A DNA stretch of 64,000 nucleotides from Adlercreutzia shanghongiae (GCF_035830635.1 NZ_JAYMFI010000001.1:248001-312000); one strand, 5' to 3'. Counted from the stretch's first letter, positions 7,072-15,302 are shown. A program made the numbers and translations. The notes: a model not told the origin generated them from the letters alone.

Positions 7072-8727
7072 ATGAACACTCTGAGCAGACGCGATTTCAT
7101 CACCGGAGGAGCAGCAGCGGGAGCTTTGGCGGCCCTTTCCGTGACCGCCGGCTGCGCCCCTAAGGCATCGTCGTCCGCTGACGCGGAAGACGCCGCATCC
7201 CTCGCGCAAACCGGCGGGTATTCTTGGGAGAACGCTCCCGAGCCCATTGCCGCCGACGCCATCAGCGAGACGCGCGAGGCCGATGTGATCATCATAGGCG
7301 CCGGTCCCTCGGGTTTCTGCGCGGCAGCCAGCGCGGCGGAAAACGGTCTTTCCGTCATCATGATCGAAAAGGACGCTGGCTTCAACGCCAACGGTGGCGC
7401 ATTCTTCGCCGTCAATTCGACGTACCAGAAATCCATCGGCTACGAAGTTGACGCGGAAGCCATCTGCCACCAATACCTGGAGGCGATGGGCAAGAAAGTC
7501 AGCCAGAAGAACGTCTGGAGGTTCTTCGATCGTTCGGGCGAGATGGCAGACTGGTTCTGCGACATCATGGCGGGCTACGGCATGGAGCCCGTCATGCAGG
7601 GTATAGGATACGAAGGAGACCCGAACAACGAGGCCATGCCTGGCACGCTGGTGCTCCGCGGCGGCGAGAACACCCCGACCGACGTCACCGACTTCGATCC
7701 CTACACGTGCGACCTCGGACTCGGGTACGTTCCCATGGTCGACTACCTCAACGCCATGACTGATTACATCACGGGCCTCGGCGTTCAGGTTGACTACGAG
7801 ACCGCCTCGGAGCGCATCCTGCGTGAGGACGAGGGCCGCGTGACGGGCATCGTCGCCTCCCAGGGGGATGCCTACATCCAGTACAACGCGGCAAAAGGCG
7901 TGGTCATCGCGTCGGGTGATTACGGCGCCAACGAAGAGATGCTTGAGTACTTCTGCCCGCAGGCGGCCCGCTTCGGCAGTGACCTCATGATTTCGACCAT
8001 GAACACCGGCGATTTGCACCGTCAAGCCATGTGGGTGGGCGCGGCCATGCAGAAATGGCCCGACCACGCGCCGTCCGGATTCTGCGGGGACGCTCATCCC
8101 GTGTGGAACCTCAACGTGAACAAGAAGTGCGAGCGTTTTACGAACGAGTACACCTCCACTTCGAGCCTCAGCTGGGCTATCATGCAGCAGGAAGAGGGCA
8201 AGACCTACAGCCTTTTCAACGAGAAGTACGCCAGCCAACTCCCCTACGTCCCCGGCTACATCGGCGCGGACGTCCCCACCCCCAGCCAGATGATCGGCGC
8301 CTGGGACGAACTCGTAGAAGCGGGCGCATACTTCAAGGAAGATACCCTGGAAGCCCTCGCGGCCGACCTTGAACTGGATCCCACTGCCTTGAAGAAGACC
8401 GTGGACGACTATAATGCCATGTGCGCCGCCGGTAAGGACACCGACTTCCACAAGCCCGCGCAGTTCCTCTTCGCTCTTGACGAACCGCCTTACTACGGCT
8501 TCAAGAACGGCGTCTGCATGCTCACCGTGCACGGCGGTCTCCATGTTGATGAGGACTCCCGCGTCCTCACCGAAAACGACGAAGTCATTGAAGGCCTGTT
8601 CGCTGTGGGTCTCGCAGCCGGTGATTTCTGGGCCAATAGCTACACCACTCGCTTTGCAGGCATCAGCCACGGCCACAACATGACAGGCGGCTACTTGGTC
8701 GGCCGTTATCTGGCGGGCAAGGAATAG
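7072..8727 (+). CDS. Tat-exported FAD-dependent reductase (flavocytochrome c / fumarate reductase flavoprotein family)
   Basis: A 551-residue flavoprotein. The N-terminus has a twin-arginine signal (SRRDF, residues 5-9), a hydrophobic stretch and a lipobox-like Cys at about 28 (VTAGC), so it is probably a lipid-anchored extracytoplasmic enzyme. FAD binding is shown by DVIIIGAGPSGFCAA (about 71-85) and by FAVGLAAGDF near the C-terminus. No CxxCH heme motif is present, so electrons must come from a separate protein. Family members reduce fumarate-like enoates, urocanate, cinnamates and other small acceptors; the substrate here cannot be read from sequence. The start follows AAGGAGGACATC. It pairs with the divergent LuxR regulator. 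Confidence 0.88.
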   Translation: MNTLSRRDFITGGAAAGALAALSVTAGCAPKASSSADAEDAASLAQTGGYSWENAPEPIAADAISETREADVIIIGAGPSGFCAAASAAENGLSVIMIEKDAGFNANGGAFFAVNSTYQKSIGYEVDAEAICHQYLEAMGKKVSQKNVWRFFDRSGEMADWFCDIMAGYGMEPVMQGIGYEGDPNNEAMPGTLVLRGGENTPTDVTDFDPYTCDLGLGYVPMVDYLNAMTDYITGLGVQVDYETASERILREDEGRVTGIVASQGDAYIQYNAAKGVVIASGDYGANEEMLEYFCPQAARFGSDLMISTMNTGDLHRQAMWVGAAMQKWPDHAPSGFCGDAHPVWNLNVNKKCERFTNEYTSTSSLSWAIMQQEEGKTYSLFNEKYASQLPYVPGYIGADVPTPSQMIGAWDELVEAGAYFKEDTLEALAADLELDPTALKKTVDDYNAMCAAGKDTDFHKPAQFLFALDEPPYYGFKNGVCMLTVHGGLHVDEDSRVLTENDEVIEGLFAVGLAAGDFWANSYTTRFAGISHGHNMTGGYLVGRYLAGKE

Positions 8728-8740
8728 CAAGTCTTTCCCT

Positions 8741-8787
8741 GCGTCGCCGTAGACCCCTCCCTCCCTCCCTCCCTCCCTCGGCGACGC
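8741..8787 (+). repeat. Six CCCT tandem units inside a hairpin loop
   Basis: Positions 8755-8778 are six perfect CCCT units. They are flanked by a perfect 9-bp inverted repeat, GCGTCGCCG at 8741-8749 and its complement at 8779-8787, directly after the reductase stop. A tetranucleotide run of this kind can change length by slippage. Any role is unknown; it could affect the mRNA 3' end. Confidence 0.6.
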
Positions 8788-8797
8788 GCACTTAAAA

Positions 8798-8826
8798 CGA
8801 CCCGCGACCTTTCTGGTCGCGGGTCG
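8798..8826 (+). terminator. Hairpin terminator after the flavoprotein reductase gene
   Basis: A perfect 12-bp stem, CGACCCGCGACC and its complement, with a 5-nt loop (TTTCT). The U-tract is weak. It is well placed to end the reductase transcript before the small-RNA promoter at 8866. Confidence 0.6.
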
Positions 8827-8865
8827 TCCGCCGTTACGGTTCTCCCCGCCGCTCCTACATGTCTA

Positions 8866-8894
8866 TTGAATCTCGTAAAGAAACATCCTATAAT
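8866..8894 (+). promoter_or_regulatory. Sigma-70 promoter of the small RNA
   Basis: TTGAAT (8866-8871) and a perfect TATAAT (8889-8894) are 17 nt apart, the ideal spacing. No ORF with a ribosome binding site follows, only a structured segment ending in a terminator. It is the clearest promoter in the window, and transcription should start at about 8901. Confidence 0.8.
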
Positions 8895-8900
8895 GCAAGA

Positions 8901-8988
8901 GCACTGGCAAAGCCCGTAGGTTGCTAGCCTGAGTACGGGCAGCGCGGTGCTAGTGATTAAGCCCGGTTGCCGCCGGGCTTTTTATTGT
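8901..8988 (+). ncRNA. Candidate antitoxin small RNA, convergent with the 41-residue peptide gene
   Basis: The predicted 85-90 nt RNA starts after the promoter at 8866-8894. It folds into an outer stem (AGCACT with GGTGCT), a perfect inner stem (GCCCGTA with TACGGGC) and a small tip hairpin. It ends at a classic terminator, AAGCCCGG paired with CCGGGCTT and then a T-run at about 8979-8983. The terminator lies over the 3' end of the minus-strand peptide gene, so the two transcripts overlap tail to tail, as in type I systems such as txpA/RatA and the Fst par locus. It does not carry the conserved motifs of SRP RNA, so that reading was excluded. No experimental support. Confidence 0.6.
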
Positions 8989-9107
8989 TCTCCCGCTCCA
9001 TCCGATTGCTTATACTTCCATCGCTCGTACCGATCGAACCCCATAAGCACTAGGGCCAACCAGTTGAGCAGTGCTGTTACTACGAGAATGAGAGCTTCTT
9101 TCAGCAT
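8982..9107 (-). CDS. Small hydrophobic peptide, candidate type I toxin
   Basis: A 41-residue ORF with one membrane segment (ALILVVTALLNWLALVLMG, about residues 5-23) and a charged tail (FDRYERWKYKQ). This is the usual layout of membrane-acting type I toxins such as TxpA, BsrG or Fst; I do not recognise the exact family. The ATG at 9107 has a strong site, GAGGAG, and that site is the 3' half of a perfect 6-bp hairpin (CTTCTC-TTGA-GAGGAG), so it would be hidden in the mRNA. The stop codon lies in the terminator of the convergent small RNA. Codon use is ordinary. Function is inferred from architecture only. Confidence 0.62.
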   Translation of the reverse strand: MLKEALILVVTALLNWLALVLMGFDRYERWKYKQSDGAGEQ

Positions 9108-9165
9108 AAGGCGTCACTCCTCTCAAGAGAAGCGCCGCCCGCATCGGACTTTGCCAGCGCCGGAC

Positions 9166-9173
9166 ATTCTAAC
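9166..9173 (-). promoter_or_regulatory. Extended -10 promoter of the small peptide gene
   Basis: Read on the minus strand, TGTTAGAAT is an extended -10 element (TG-n-TAGAAT). Transcription would start near 9159, giving a leader of about 50 nt. The first 17 nt of this leader nearly match the first 17 nt of the convergent small RNA (15 of 17 identical). No good -35 is seen; the position falls inside the palindrome at 9178-9211. Confidence 0.5.
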
Positions 9174-9177
9174 ATGA

Positions 9178-9211
9178 GAGCAGCCTCTAATCATTAAATT
9201 AGAGGCTGCTC
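9178..9211 (-). terminator. 14-bp perfect hairpin after fhs
   Basis: Perfect 14-bp arms (GAGCAGCCTCTAAT and its complement) with a 6-nt loop, 17 nt after the fhs stop. It probably ends the fhs transcript, although no U-tract follows. It also overlaps the -35 region of the small peptide gene and could serve as an operator. Confidence 0.6.
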
Positions 9212-9227
9212 TTGATTTCTTCTTATA

Positions 9228-10916
9228 CTAGAACAAGCCCGTGATGGTGCCGTCTTCCAGCACGTCGATCTTGTGGGCCGCCGGCGCCTTGCCGAGGCCC
9301 GGCATGGTCATGATGGAGCCCGTCAGCGCCACGATGAAGCCCGCGCCCGCCGACACCTTCACCTGGCGCACCGTGATGGTGAAGTCGCGCGGGGCGCCGA
9401 GCTTGGCGGCATCGTCCGAGAAGGAGTACTGGGTCTTGGCCATGCACACGGGCATGTCGCCGAAGCCGAGCGCTTCCAGCTGCGCGATCTCCTTACTTGC
9501 GGCCGGCTCGAACACCACGCCGTCGGCACGATAGACGCGCTGGGCGATGGCCTCGATCTTCTCGGCGATGGACAGGTCGCCCTCGTAGGAGAAGGTGAAG
9601 GTGTCGGCCGAGCGACCGGCCGCGTCTCCGTTCTCGCAGAGGGCCACCACCTCGTCAGCAAGCGCCAGACCGCCCTCGCCGCCGCGTGCCCATACCTCGG
9701 ACAGGGCCACGTTCACGCCCAGTTCGCGGCACTTGGCTTCCACCAAGTCGAGCTCAGCTTTAGTGTCGGTCGGGAAGGCGTTGATGGCCACCACGCAGGG
9801 CAGGTTGTACACGTTGGTGATGTTCTCCACGTGCTGCAGCAGGTTCGGCAGGCCCGCCTCCAAAGCCTCCAGGTTCTCCTCATTCAGGTCGGCTTTGGCC
9901 ACGCCGCCGTGGTTCTTCAGCGCGCGCACCGTGGCGACGACCACCACCGCATCGGGCGCAAGGTCGGCCAGACGGCACTTGATGTCGAGGAACTTCTCCG
10001 CGCCCAGGTCGGCGCCGAAGCCGGCCTCGGTCACGCAGTAGTCGCCGAGCGCCATGGCCATGCGGGTGGCCATGATGGAGTTGCAGCCGTGGGCGATGTT
10101 GGCGAAGGGCCCGCCGTGCACGAAGGCCGGGGTGCCCTCGAGCGTCTGCACGAGATTCGGCTTCAGGGCGTCCTTCAGAAGCGCGGCCATGGCGCCCTCG
10201 GCCTTCAGGTCGTGGGCCGTGACCGGTTTGTCGTCGTAGGTGTAGCCCACCACGATGCGGCCGAGACGCTCCTTCAGGTCGGTGATGGAGGTGGCCAGAC
10301 AGAAGATGGCCATGACCTCGCTGGCCACGGTGATGTCGAAGCCGTCCTCGCGCGGGACGCCGTGGGCCTTGCCGCCCAAGCCGTCCACGATGTGGCGCAG
10401 CTGGCGGTCGTTCATATCTACCACGCGCTTCCAGGTGATCTTGCGCACGTCTATGTTCAGCTCGTTGCCGTTCTGGATGTGCGCGTCCAGCAGCGCCGCG
10501 AGCAGGTTGTTCGCCGCGCCGATAGCGTGGAAATCGCCGGTGAAGTGCAGGTTGATGTCCTCCATGGGGATGACCTGGGCGTACCCGCCGCCGGCGGCGC
10601 CGCCCTTGATGCCGAACACGGGGCCGAGCGACGGCTCGCGCAGGGCCACGACCACGTTCTTCCCGCGCTTGGCGAGCGCGTCGGCCAGGCCCACCGTGGT
10701 GGTGGTCTTGCCCTCGCCGGCCGGCGTGGGGTTGATGGCCGTCACCAGGATGAGCTTGCCCGGGGCGTGCTCCTCCTCGCGCAGCAGGTTGTAATCCACC
10801 TTGGCCTTGTGGTTTCCGTAGAGTTCCAGGTACTTCTCGTCGACGCCGGCAATCTCGGCGATCTCGCCAATGGGTTTCGGTTCGGTCGCCTGGGCAATTT
10901 CAATGTCGGTCAACAC
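9228..10916 (-). CDS. fhs: Formate-tetrahydrofolate ligase
   Basis: Fhs joins formate to THF with ATP, giving 10-formyl-THF, the entry of formate into the C1-folate pool. The 562-residue length is normal. Visible family features are the P-loop-like TPAGEGKTTTTVGLADAL (about 61-78), LREPSLGPVFGIKGGAAGGG, and the C-terminal TGSIMTMPGLGK. It works with FchA and FolD, encoded 4 kb away, and with the FocA channel. It stands alone, with a hairpin downstream and coaX upstream on the same strand. Confidence 0.96.
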   Translation of the reverse strand: MLTDIEIAQATEPKPIGEIAEIAGVDEKYLELYGNHKAKVDYNLLREEEHAPGKLILVTAINPTPAGEGKTTTTVGLADALAKRGKNVVVALREPSLGPVFGIKGGAAGGGYAQVIPMEDINLHFTGDFHAIGAANNLLAALLDAHIQNGNELNIDVRKITWKRVVDMNDRQLRHIVDGLGGKAHGVPREDGFDITVASEVMAIFCLATSITDLKERLGRIVVGYTYDDKPVTAHDLKAEGAMAALLKDALKPNLVQTLEGTPAFVHGGPFANIAHGCNSIMATRMAMALGDYCVTEAGFGADLGAEKFLDIKCRLADLAPDAVVVVATVRALKNHGGVAKADLNEENLEALEAGLPNLLQHVENITNVYNLPCVVAINAFPTDTKAELDLVEAKCRELGVNVALSEVWARGGEGGLALADEVVALCENGDAAGRSADTFTFSYEGDLSIAEKIEAIAQRVYRADGVVFEPAASKEIAQLEALGFGDMPVCMAKTQYSFSDDAAKLGAPRDFTITVRQVKVSAGAGFIVALTGSIMTMPGLGKAPAAHKIDVLEDGTITGLF

Positions 10917-11020
10917 GTCGGGCCCTTCTTTCTCTTGTCGCGGCGCCGGGTGCCCGGCGGCCAGGTTCTGGGGACTGCCCCATTCTATCGAACGGATGCG
11001 CCTTTGCGAGGCGACATTGG

Positions 11021-11791
11021 CTATCGGGCCGCCTGCTCGGCAATTAAACGCAAACCCTCCAAGGTCAGCTCGTCGTTCACCTCGTCAATGGTCGTGGAAT
11101 TCTGGGCCACCACCGAGGCAAGGCCGCCCGTGGCGACGACCTTGGCCTTGTACCCGAGCTGATCGAAGATGCGGCGCACGAGCCCGTCCACTCGGTCGGC
11201 CTCCCCCAACATGATGCCCGCCTGGATGGCCTCCATGGTGGAGCGGCCCACCACCGCCGGCGGGTTCACCAGATCGATGGCCGGCAGCTGGGCGCCGTGG
11301 GAGAACAGCGCGTTGGCCGAGGTATGCAAGCCCGGCGCGATAACGCCTCCGCAAAAAACGCCCTCGGCATTGATGACCTCGATATTTGTAGCCGTTCCGA
11401 AATCGACCACCACTACCGGAGCTCCGTAGATGGTGCGTGCCGCCACGGCATCGGCGATGCGATCGGCACCGATCTCGTAGGGGTTCGGATAATCGGTGTC
11501 GAACAGGTCGCCCGCCGTCTCGGCCGAGCACAAAATGGGAGTCGAGCCCGTGGCATCTTCGATGGCCTGGGACCAGGCGAGACGCAACTGGGGCACCACC
11601 GAGGCCAGCGCCGACGCGTTCACCTTTTCAAAAGAAAGCCCCTCCAAGGCGAACAGTGTGGAAAGCGTGATGCGCAACTCATCGGCGGCGGCGTTTCGCT
11701 CCGTTGCGATACGCCACATAGAACCCAGCGTTTCCCCAGCGTAGACGCCAATTACGGTATGAGTATTCCCTATGTCAATAGCAAGTAACAT
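11021..11791 (-). CDS. coaX: Type III pantothenate kinase CoaX
   Basis: CoaX phosphorylates pantothenate, the first step of coenzyme A synthesis. The 256-residue protein starts with the ASKHA phosphate-1 motif DIGNTHTVIG and contains VVVDFGTATNIEVI and FCGGVIAPGL, typical of type III enzymes. I chose the ATG at 11791, which gives the family N-terminus MLLAID; a TTG at 11812 would add seven residues and overlap the GAGGAAG ribosome binding site. Confidence 0.93.
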   Translation of the reverse strand: MLLAIDIGNTHTVIGVYAGETLGSMWRIATERNAAADELRITLSTLFALEGLSFEKVNASALASVVPQLRLAWSQAIEDATGSTPILCSAETAGDLFDTDYPNPYEIGADRIADAVAARTIYGAPVVVVDFGTATNIEVINAEGVFCGGVIAPGLHTSANALFSHGAQLPAIDLVNPPAVVGRSTMEAIQAGIMLGEADRVDGLVRRIFDQLGYKAKVVATGGLASVVAQNSTTIDEVNDELTLEGLRLIAEQAAR

Positions 11792-11927
11792 AATTATGAC
11801 AATCTTCCTCAATTTTCCAGTACAATAGGCTTGTTTGCGTATAGTTAACGCGTAAGAGATTATAGCAAGGTCTCAACGATATGCCCCCGATGGGCAGTCG
11901 TCGAAATGACGAGAGAAAGGCAAGACC

Positions 11928-12623
11928 ATGATTGAGACACCGAGCCGCATCCTTGTCGTTGATGACGAGCCTTCAATTACCGAATTCGTAAGTTACGCGT
12001 TGAAGAAGGAGGGCTACGAAGCCGACGTCGTCGACAACGGCGAGGACGCCTTCGCGCTCGCCAGCGCAAACAACTACGACCTGTTCATTCTGGACATCAT
12101 GCTGCCGGGTATGGACGGCTACGAGCTGTGCCGCCGCCTGCGCTCGAAGACCACCGCGCCCGTGCTGTTCCTTTCGGCCCGCGACACCGAGCTCGACAAG
12201 GTGGTGGGCCTGGAAATCGGCGGCGACGATTACCTCGCGAAGCCCTTTGGCGTGCGCGAGCTCATCGCCCGCGTCCGCGCGCTGCTGCGCCGCGGCCAGG
12301 GCGGCGAGTTCCCCGGCGCCTCCAACTCCATCACCGCCTCCGGCATCACGCTGGACGAAGACGCCCACACCGCCGCCGGCGACCACGGCGAGATCGATTT
12401 GACGCCCCGCGAGTTCGAGCTTCTGGCCAGCCTCATGAAGAGCGCCGGCAAGGTCGTCTCCCGCGAGGATTTGCTCCGCGACGCCTGGGGCTGGGAGTAC
12501 CTCACCGAGACCAAGACGGTGGACACCCACATCAAGCGCCTGCGCGACAAGATCCACGCCGCCGGCTACGACCCGGCCCTTGTGGAAACCGTCCGCGGCT
12601 ACGGCTATCGCTTCAAGGCGTAA
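11928..12623 (+). CDS. OmpR/PhoB-family response regulator without an adjacent kinase
   Basis: The receiver domain (about 1-120) has the acidic pair D12-D13, phosphoacceptor D56 (FILDIMLPGMDGYE) and the conserved Lys in LAKPFGVRELIARVR. The C-terminal winged helix ends in VETVRGYGYRFKA. All residues needed for phosphorylation are present. No histidine kinase gene is next to it, so its partner must lie elsewhere or it acts alone. The site AGAAAGG precedes the ATG, and a strong terminator follows. Confidence 0.93.
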   Translation: MIETPSRILVVDDEPSITEFVSYALKKEGYEADVVDNGEDAFALASANNYDLFILDIMLPGMDGYELCRRLRSKTTAPVLFLSARDTELDKVVGLEIGGDDYLAKPFGVRELIARVRALLRRGQGGEFPGASNSITASGITLDEDAHTAAGDHGEIDLTPREFELLASLMKSAGKVVSREDLLRDAWGWEYLTETKTVDTHIKRLRDKIHAAGYDPALVETVRGYGYRFKA

Positions 12624-12660
12624 GCAGCCGGCAGCGCTCCCCGTATCGATTCGCTCGCAT

Positions 12661-12693
12661 GAGAAGCTCTCCTATCGGAGGGCTTCTCTTTTT
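12661..12693 (+). terminator. Rho-independent terminator of the response regulator gene
   Basis: A 12-bp stem with one G-T pair (GAGAAGCTCTCC with GGAGGGCTTCTC), loop TATC, followed by five T residues. Confidence 0.85.
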
Positions 12694-12788
12694 GGCTACC
12701 CATACCGCTCTCCCCTGTGGCTTTAAAATCGTTTTTGTCAAATATCGCCGAAATGGACTTTAGGATAAACGTTCATCGTTATATTGAA

Positions 12789-12842
12789 GACAAATACGGG
12801 CGATATGGACAGCGAAACTTGTCCATATCGCCCGTATTTGTC
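12789..12842. repeat. 23-bp perfect palindrome between convergent genes
   Basis: Arms 12789-12811 and 12820-12842 are exact reverse complements (core AAATACGGGCGATATGGACA) with an 8-nt loop. It lies between the convergent response regulator and bioY genes. There is no U-tract on either side, and a separate terminator already serves the regulator. The flanking bases 12730-12788 hold degenerate pieces of the same motif (ATATCGCC, ATGGAC). Confidence 0.7.
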
Positions 12843-12944
12843 CTGAAAGTGCCGCGCCGACCATCTGCTCAGCCGCAGACGCTTGGCCTTTTCCCCTTCG
12901 CCTCAAGCATCCAGCCATCCGCTCGGCCAGTGGCAAGCACCTGG

Positions 12945-13589
12945 CTACCTCACTGCTTCAGAGACGGCGCGAGCACAGATGACGGCAGCTACGATTTTGC
13001 AGAAATCGAGAACCACGAAAGGAGCCACTGCGGCAAGAAACGCTGTGGCGAAATCCACATGGCCCACAACCATGAACTGGACGCAGCCGCAGAGGTCGGC
13101 AATGACCGTGAAAATGACGCCCGCGACAATTTCCAACCCGAAGCTACGGAAGAAGCCGGCTGCACGCTGGACCTTCGACAAAGCAGTCTTCTCGGCGCGC
13201 GTCCGCCCCACCGCTTTCCTACTGCTCGCAATGCCCAGCCCATCGCGCACGAGGCACAAGAACAGCGATGCCACGGGAACGCCGATGAGATACCCCCACA
13301 AAAAGCCGCCCGTAGGTCCGGCCAGAACGCCGATACCGCCGCGCATGCCCGAAAACACCGGCACGCCCACAGCGCCCAACAGCAGGTACCCCGCGATGGC
13401 GACCATGGCATCTTTGGGCTTCAGCACCACAATGGCGAAGGTGATAGCGAACATCTGCAGGGTGAAGGGAATGGGGCCCAAAGGCACCACCACCCAAGCC
13501 GACACGGCCATGATGGCGATGGCAAGGCCCACAAAGGCCACCGAGCGAGCGCGCTGCGATGTCGCGCTGCGAGTTTTCACTGATTCCAT
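12945..13589 (-). CDS. bioY: BioY, biotin-specific S component of an ECF transporter
   Basis: BioY is the biotin-binding membrane subunit of ECF importers. The 214-residue protein shows about six membrane helices, the N-terminal VPLGPIPFTLQMFAI segment and the GPTGGFLWGYLIG motif of the family. The ATG at 13589 follows GGAGCCCTCT. No ecfA/ecfT genes are adjacent, so it uses a shared energizing module or works alone. birA, the biotin ligase, lies 1.8 kb away on the same strand, and no biotin synthesis genes are seen, which suggests biotin salvage. The upstream gap contains the perfect palindrome TGCATATGCA (about 13695-13704), a possible operator. Confidence 0.92.
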   Translation of the reverse strand: MESVKTRSATSQRARSVAFVGLAIAIMAVSAWVVVPLGPIPFTLQMFAITFAIVVLKPKDAMVAIAGYLLLGAVGVPVFSGMRGGIGVLAGPTGGFLWGYLIGVPVASLFLCLVRDGLGIASSRKAVGRTRAEKTALSKVQRAAGFFRSFGLEIVAGVIFTVIADLCGCVQFMVVGHVDFATAFLAAVAPFVVLDFCKIVAAVICARAVSEAVR

Positions 13590-13796
13590 AGAGGGCTCCT
13601 TTCTCGAGAAGCCCATGGTAGCCGCGAGGCTGAACCCCGCAGGAGGCGCACTGCGCAGCTAACGGCCGGAGGAACGCGGATGCGAGCGTTTTGTGCATAT
13701 GCATAACACTCTAAGCAAAGGCGCACAAATCCAGCGCGATGGCCGACGATGGCGATGCGCCGCACGCCGCCTTGCCGCCCATCCGGCGACGCCGCG

Positions 13797-15302
13797 CTAC
13801 TTTTTGTCGTATAGCGCCGCGAGCTTGCGCAGGCGCACCATCTCCCAGGCCACGAAGATAGCTGTCGTGAAGATGGACAAGAAGTCTGCCACCGGAGCCG
13901 CGAAATACAGAGCGTCAAGTCCCGTGAACTGCGAGAACATGTCCGGAAGGATCACGGGCATGAGATACAGAAGCGGCACGAGGAACAGAATTTGGCGCGT
14001 CAGCGTGAGAAACACCGATTTGGCCGGCTGGCCCGTGGCCTGGAAGTAGTTCGAGCTGACAATCTGGAAGCCCACGAAGGGAAGCATCAGGAACTGCACG
14101 CGAATGGCAAAGGCCGTGAAATCCACCAGACCATCATGGGAGATACCGAAGGCATGGGCGATGGGCACGGCGAAGATCTCCACGATAGCGAACATGAGCA
14201 CCGAAATGGAAGACGCGGCACCGATGCCGTACCATAGCGTCTTGCGCACGCGGTCGACGTTGTGGGCGCCGTAGTTGAATCCCAGCAGCGGCTGCAAGGC
14301 GATGGCAATGCCAATGAGCGGCATAACGGAGAACTGGCCGATGCGCTGCACCACGCCGATGGCAGCCAGAGCGTCGTCGGCGCCGATGGGCGTGAGCGCG
14401 CCGTACTTCACCAGCTGAAAGTTGATGACGAAGTTCACGATGGCCATGCCCGCCTGCACGCAAAAGCTCGGCAGGCCGAAGGCCAGAATGGTGCGATCCA
14501 TGGCAAGGTTGAAGCGCATAGCCGAGAAGCGCAGGCGCATAGGGACGTCTTTGCGCAGGCAGAAGTACTGTAGCACCGCCGCACACGAGCAGGCCCAACC
14601 GAGCACGGTGGCAAGGGCGCTGCCCAAAACGCCCCAGCCGAAAACGAGCACGAACAGCGCGTTGAAGGCCACCGAGCCCACCAGGCCGATGACCATGGTG
14701 CCCAGGGCGCGATTGGGGGCGCCGCAGGTGCGGATGAAGTTGTTCACACCAAGGCCGATGCACTGCAGGATGAACCCGGCGCAGAGAATCTGGATGAACA
14801 CCTGGGCGTAGGGACGCACCTCGGGCGTGGCGCTGGCCATGTCGAGCACCGCCGCCACCAGCGTCGGGTTCCACCCGATAATGAGCACGATGACCGATGC
14901 GATAAGGCTGAGCGAGACCACGTTGCCCAGGGCACGCTCGGCGTCTTCCCGCTTTCCCTCGCCCAACCGCAAGGCCGCCAAGGCATTGCCACCGTTGCCG
15001 ATGAGCATGGAGATGGCCATGAACACGATCATGATAGGGTTGGCCACCGTCATGGCCGAAAGGCCGATCTCGCCTACCGCGTGCCCCAGAAACACCGAAT
15101 CGATGATGGCGTAGGAGCCGTTGATGAGCATGCCCACCACCGACGGAATGGCAAACTCCGTGATGAGTCGGGGAATGGAGGCGGTGCCCATGCGCAGCAC
15201 CTTGTCGTCGCCAGCAGATGTGGGCTTCAGCTTCTCGCCGCGCAAATCCAGCGGCTGGGGGCTTTCGGGCTTCTCGGGAAGATTCTTCTCGTATTCGGTC
15301 AT
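13797..15302 (-). CDS. MATE-family multidrug/cation antiporter
   Basis: A 501-residue protein with about 12 membrane helices in two homologous halves, typical of MATE exporters that expel cationic drugs or metabolites with Na+ or H+. Family features include ITEFAIPSVVGMLINGSYAIIDSVFLG at the start of the first half, the Asn/Gln-rich AMTVANPIMI, and LQPLLGFNYGAHN in the second half. The N-terminal 40 residues are hydrophilic. A GAAAGG site precedes the ATG. Substrate unknown; it is closest in feel to the DinF/NorM-like branch common in anaerobes. Confidence 0.9.
   Translation of the reverse strand: MTEYEKNLPEKPESPQPLDLRGEKLKPTSAGDDKVLRMGTASIPRLITEFAIPSVVGMLINGSYAIIDSVFLGHAVGEIGLSAMTVANPIMIVFMAISMLIGNGGNALAALRLGEGKREDAERALGNVVSLSLIASVIVLIIGWNPTLVAAVLDMASATPEVRPYAQVFIQILCAGFILQCIGLGVNNFIRTCGAPNRALGTMVIGLVGSVAFNALFVLVFGWGVLGSALATVLGWACSCAAVLQYFCLRKDVPMRLRFSAMRFNLAMDRTILAFGLPSFCVQAGMAIVNFVINFQLVKYGALTPIGADDALAAIGVVQRIGQFSVMPLIGIAIALQPLLGFNYGAHNVDRVRKTLWYGIGAASSISVLMFAIVEIFAVPIAHAFGISHDGLVDFTAFAIRVQFLMLPFVGFQIVSSNYFQATGQPAKSVFLTLTRQILFLVPLLYLMPVILPDMFSQFTGLDALYFAAPVADFLSIFTTAIFVAWEMVRLRKLAALYDKK

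Noticed and set aside
6973..8730. 585-residue frame on the minus strand opposite the flavoprotein reductase
   Set aside because: Antisense shadow of a real gene. The plus-strand frame has a Tat signal, FAD motifs and a strong ribosome binding site, while the minus-strand product has no family features.
8901..8988. The small RNA as SRP (4.5S) RNA or tmRNA
   Set aside because: The conserved SRP tetraloop region and tmRNA ends are absent, and the convergent peptide gene gives a better explanation.
9273..11162. 629-residue plus-strand frame opposite fhs
   Set aside because: Its His/Val/Gln-rich composition is typical of the antisense of a high-GC gene. Fhs on the minus strand is certain.
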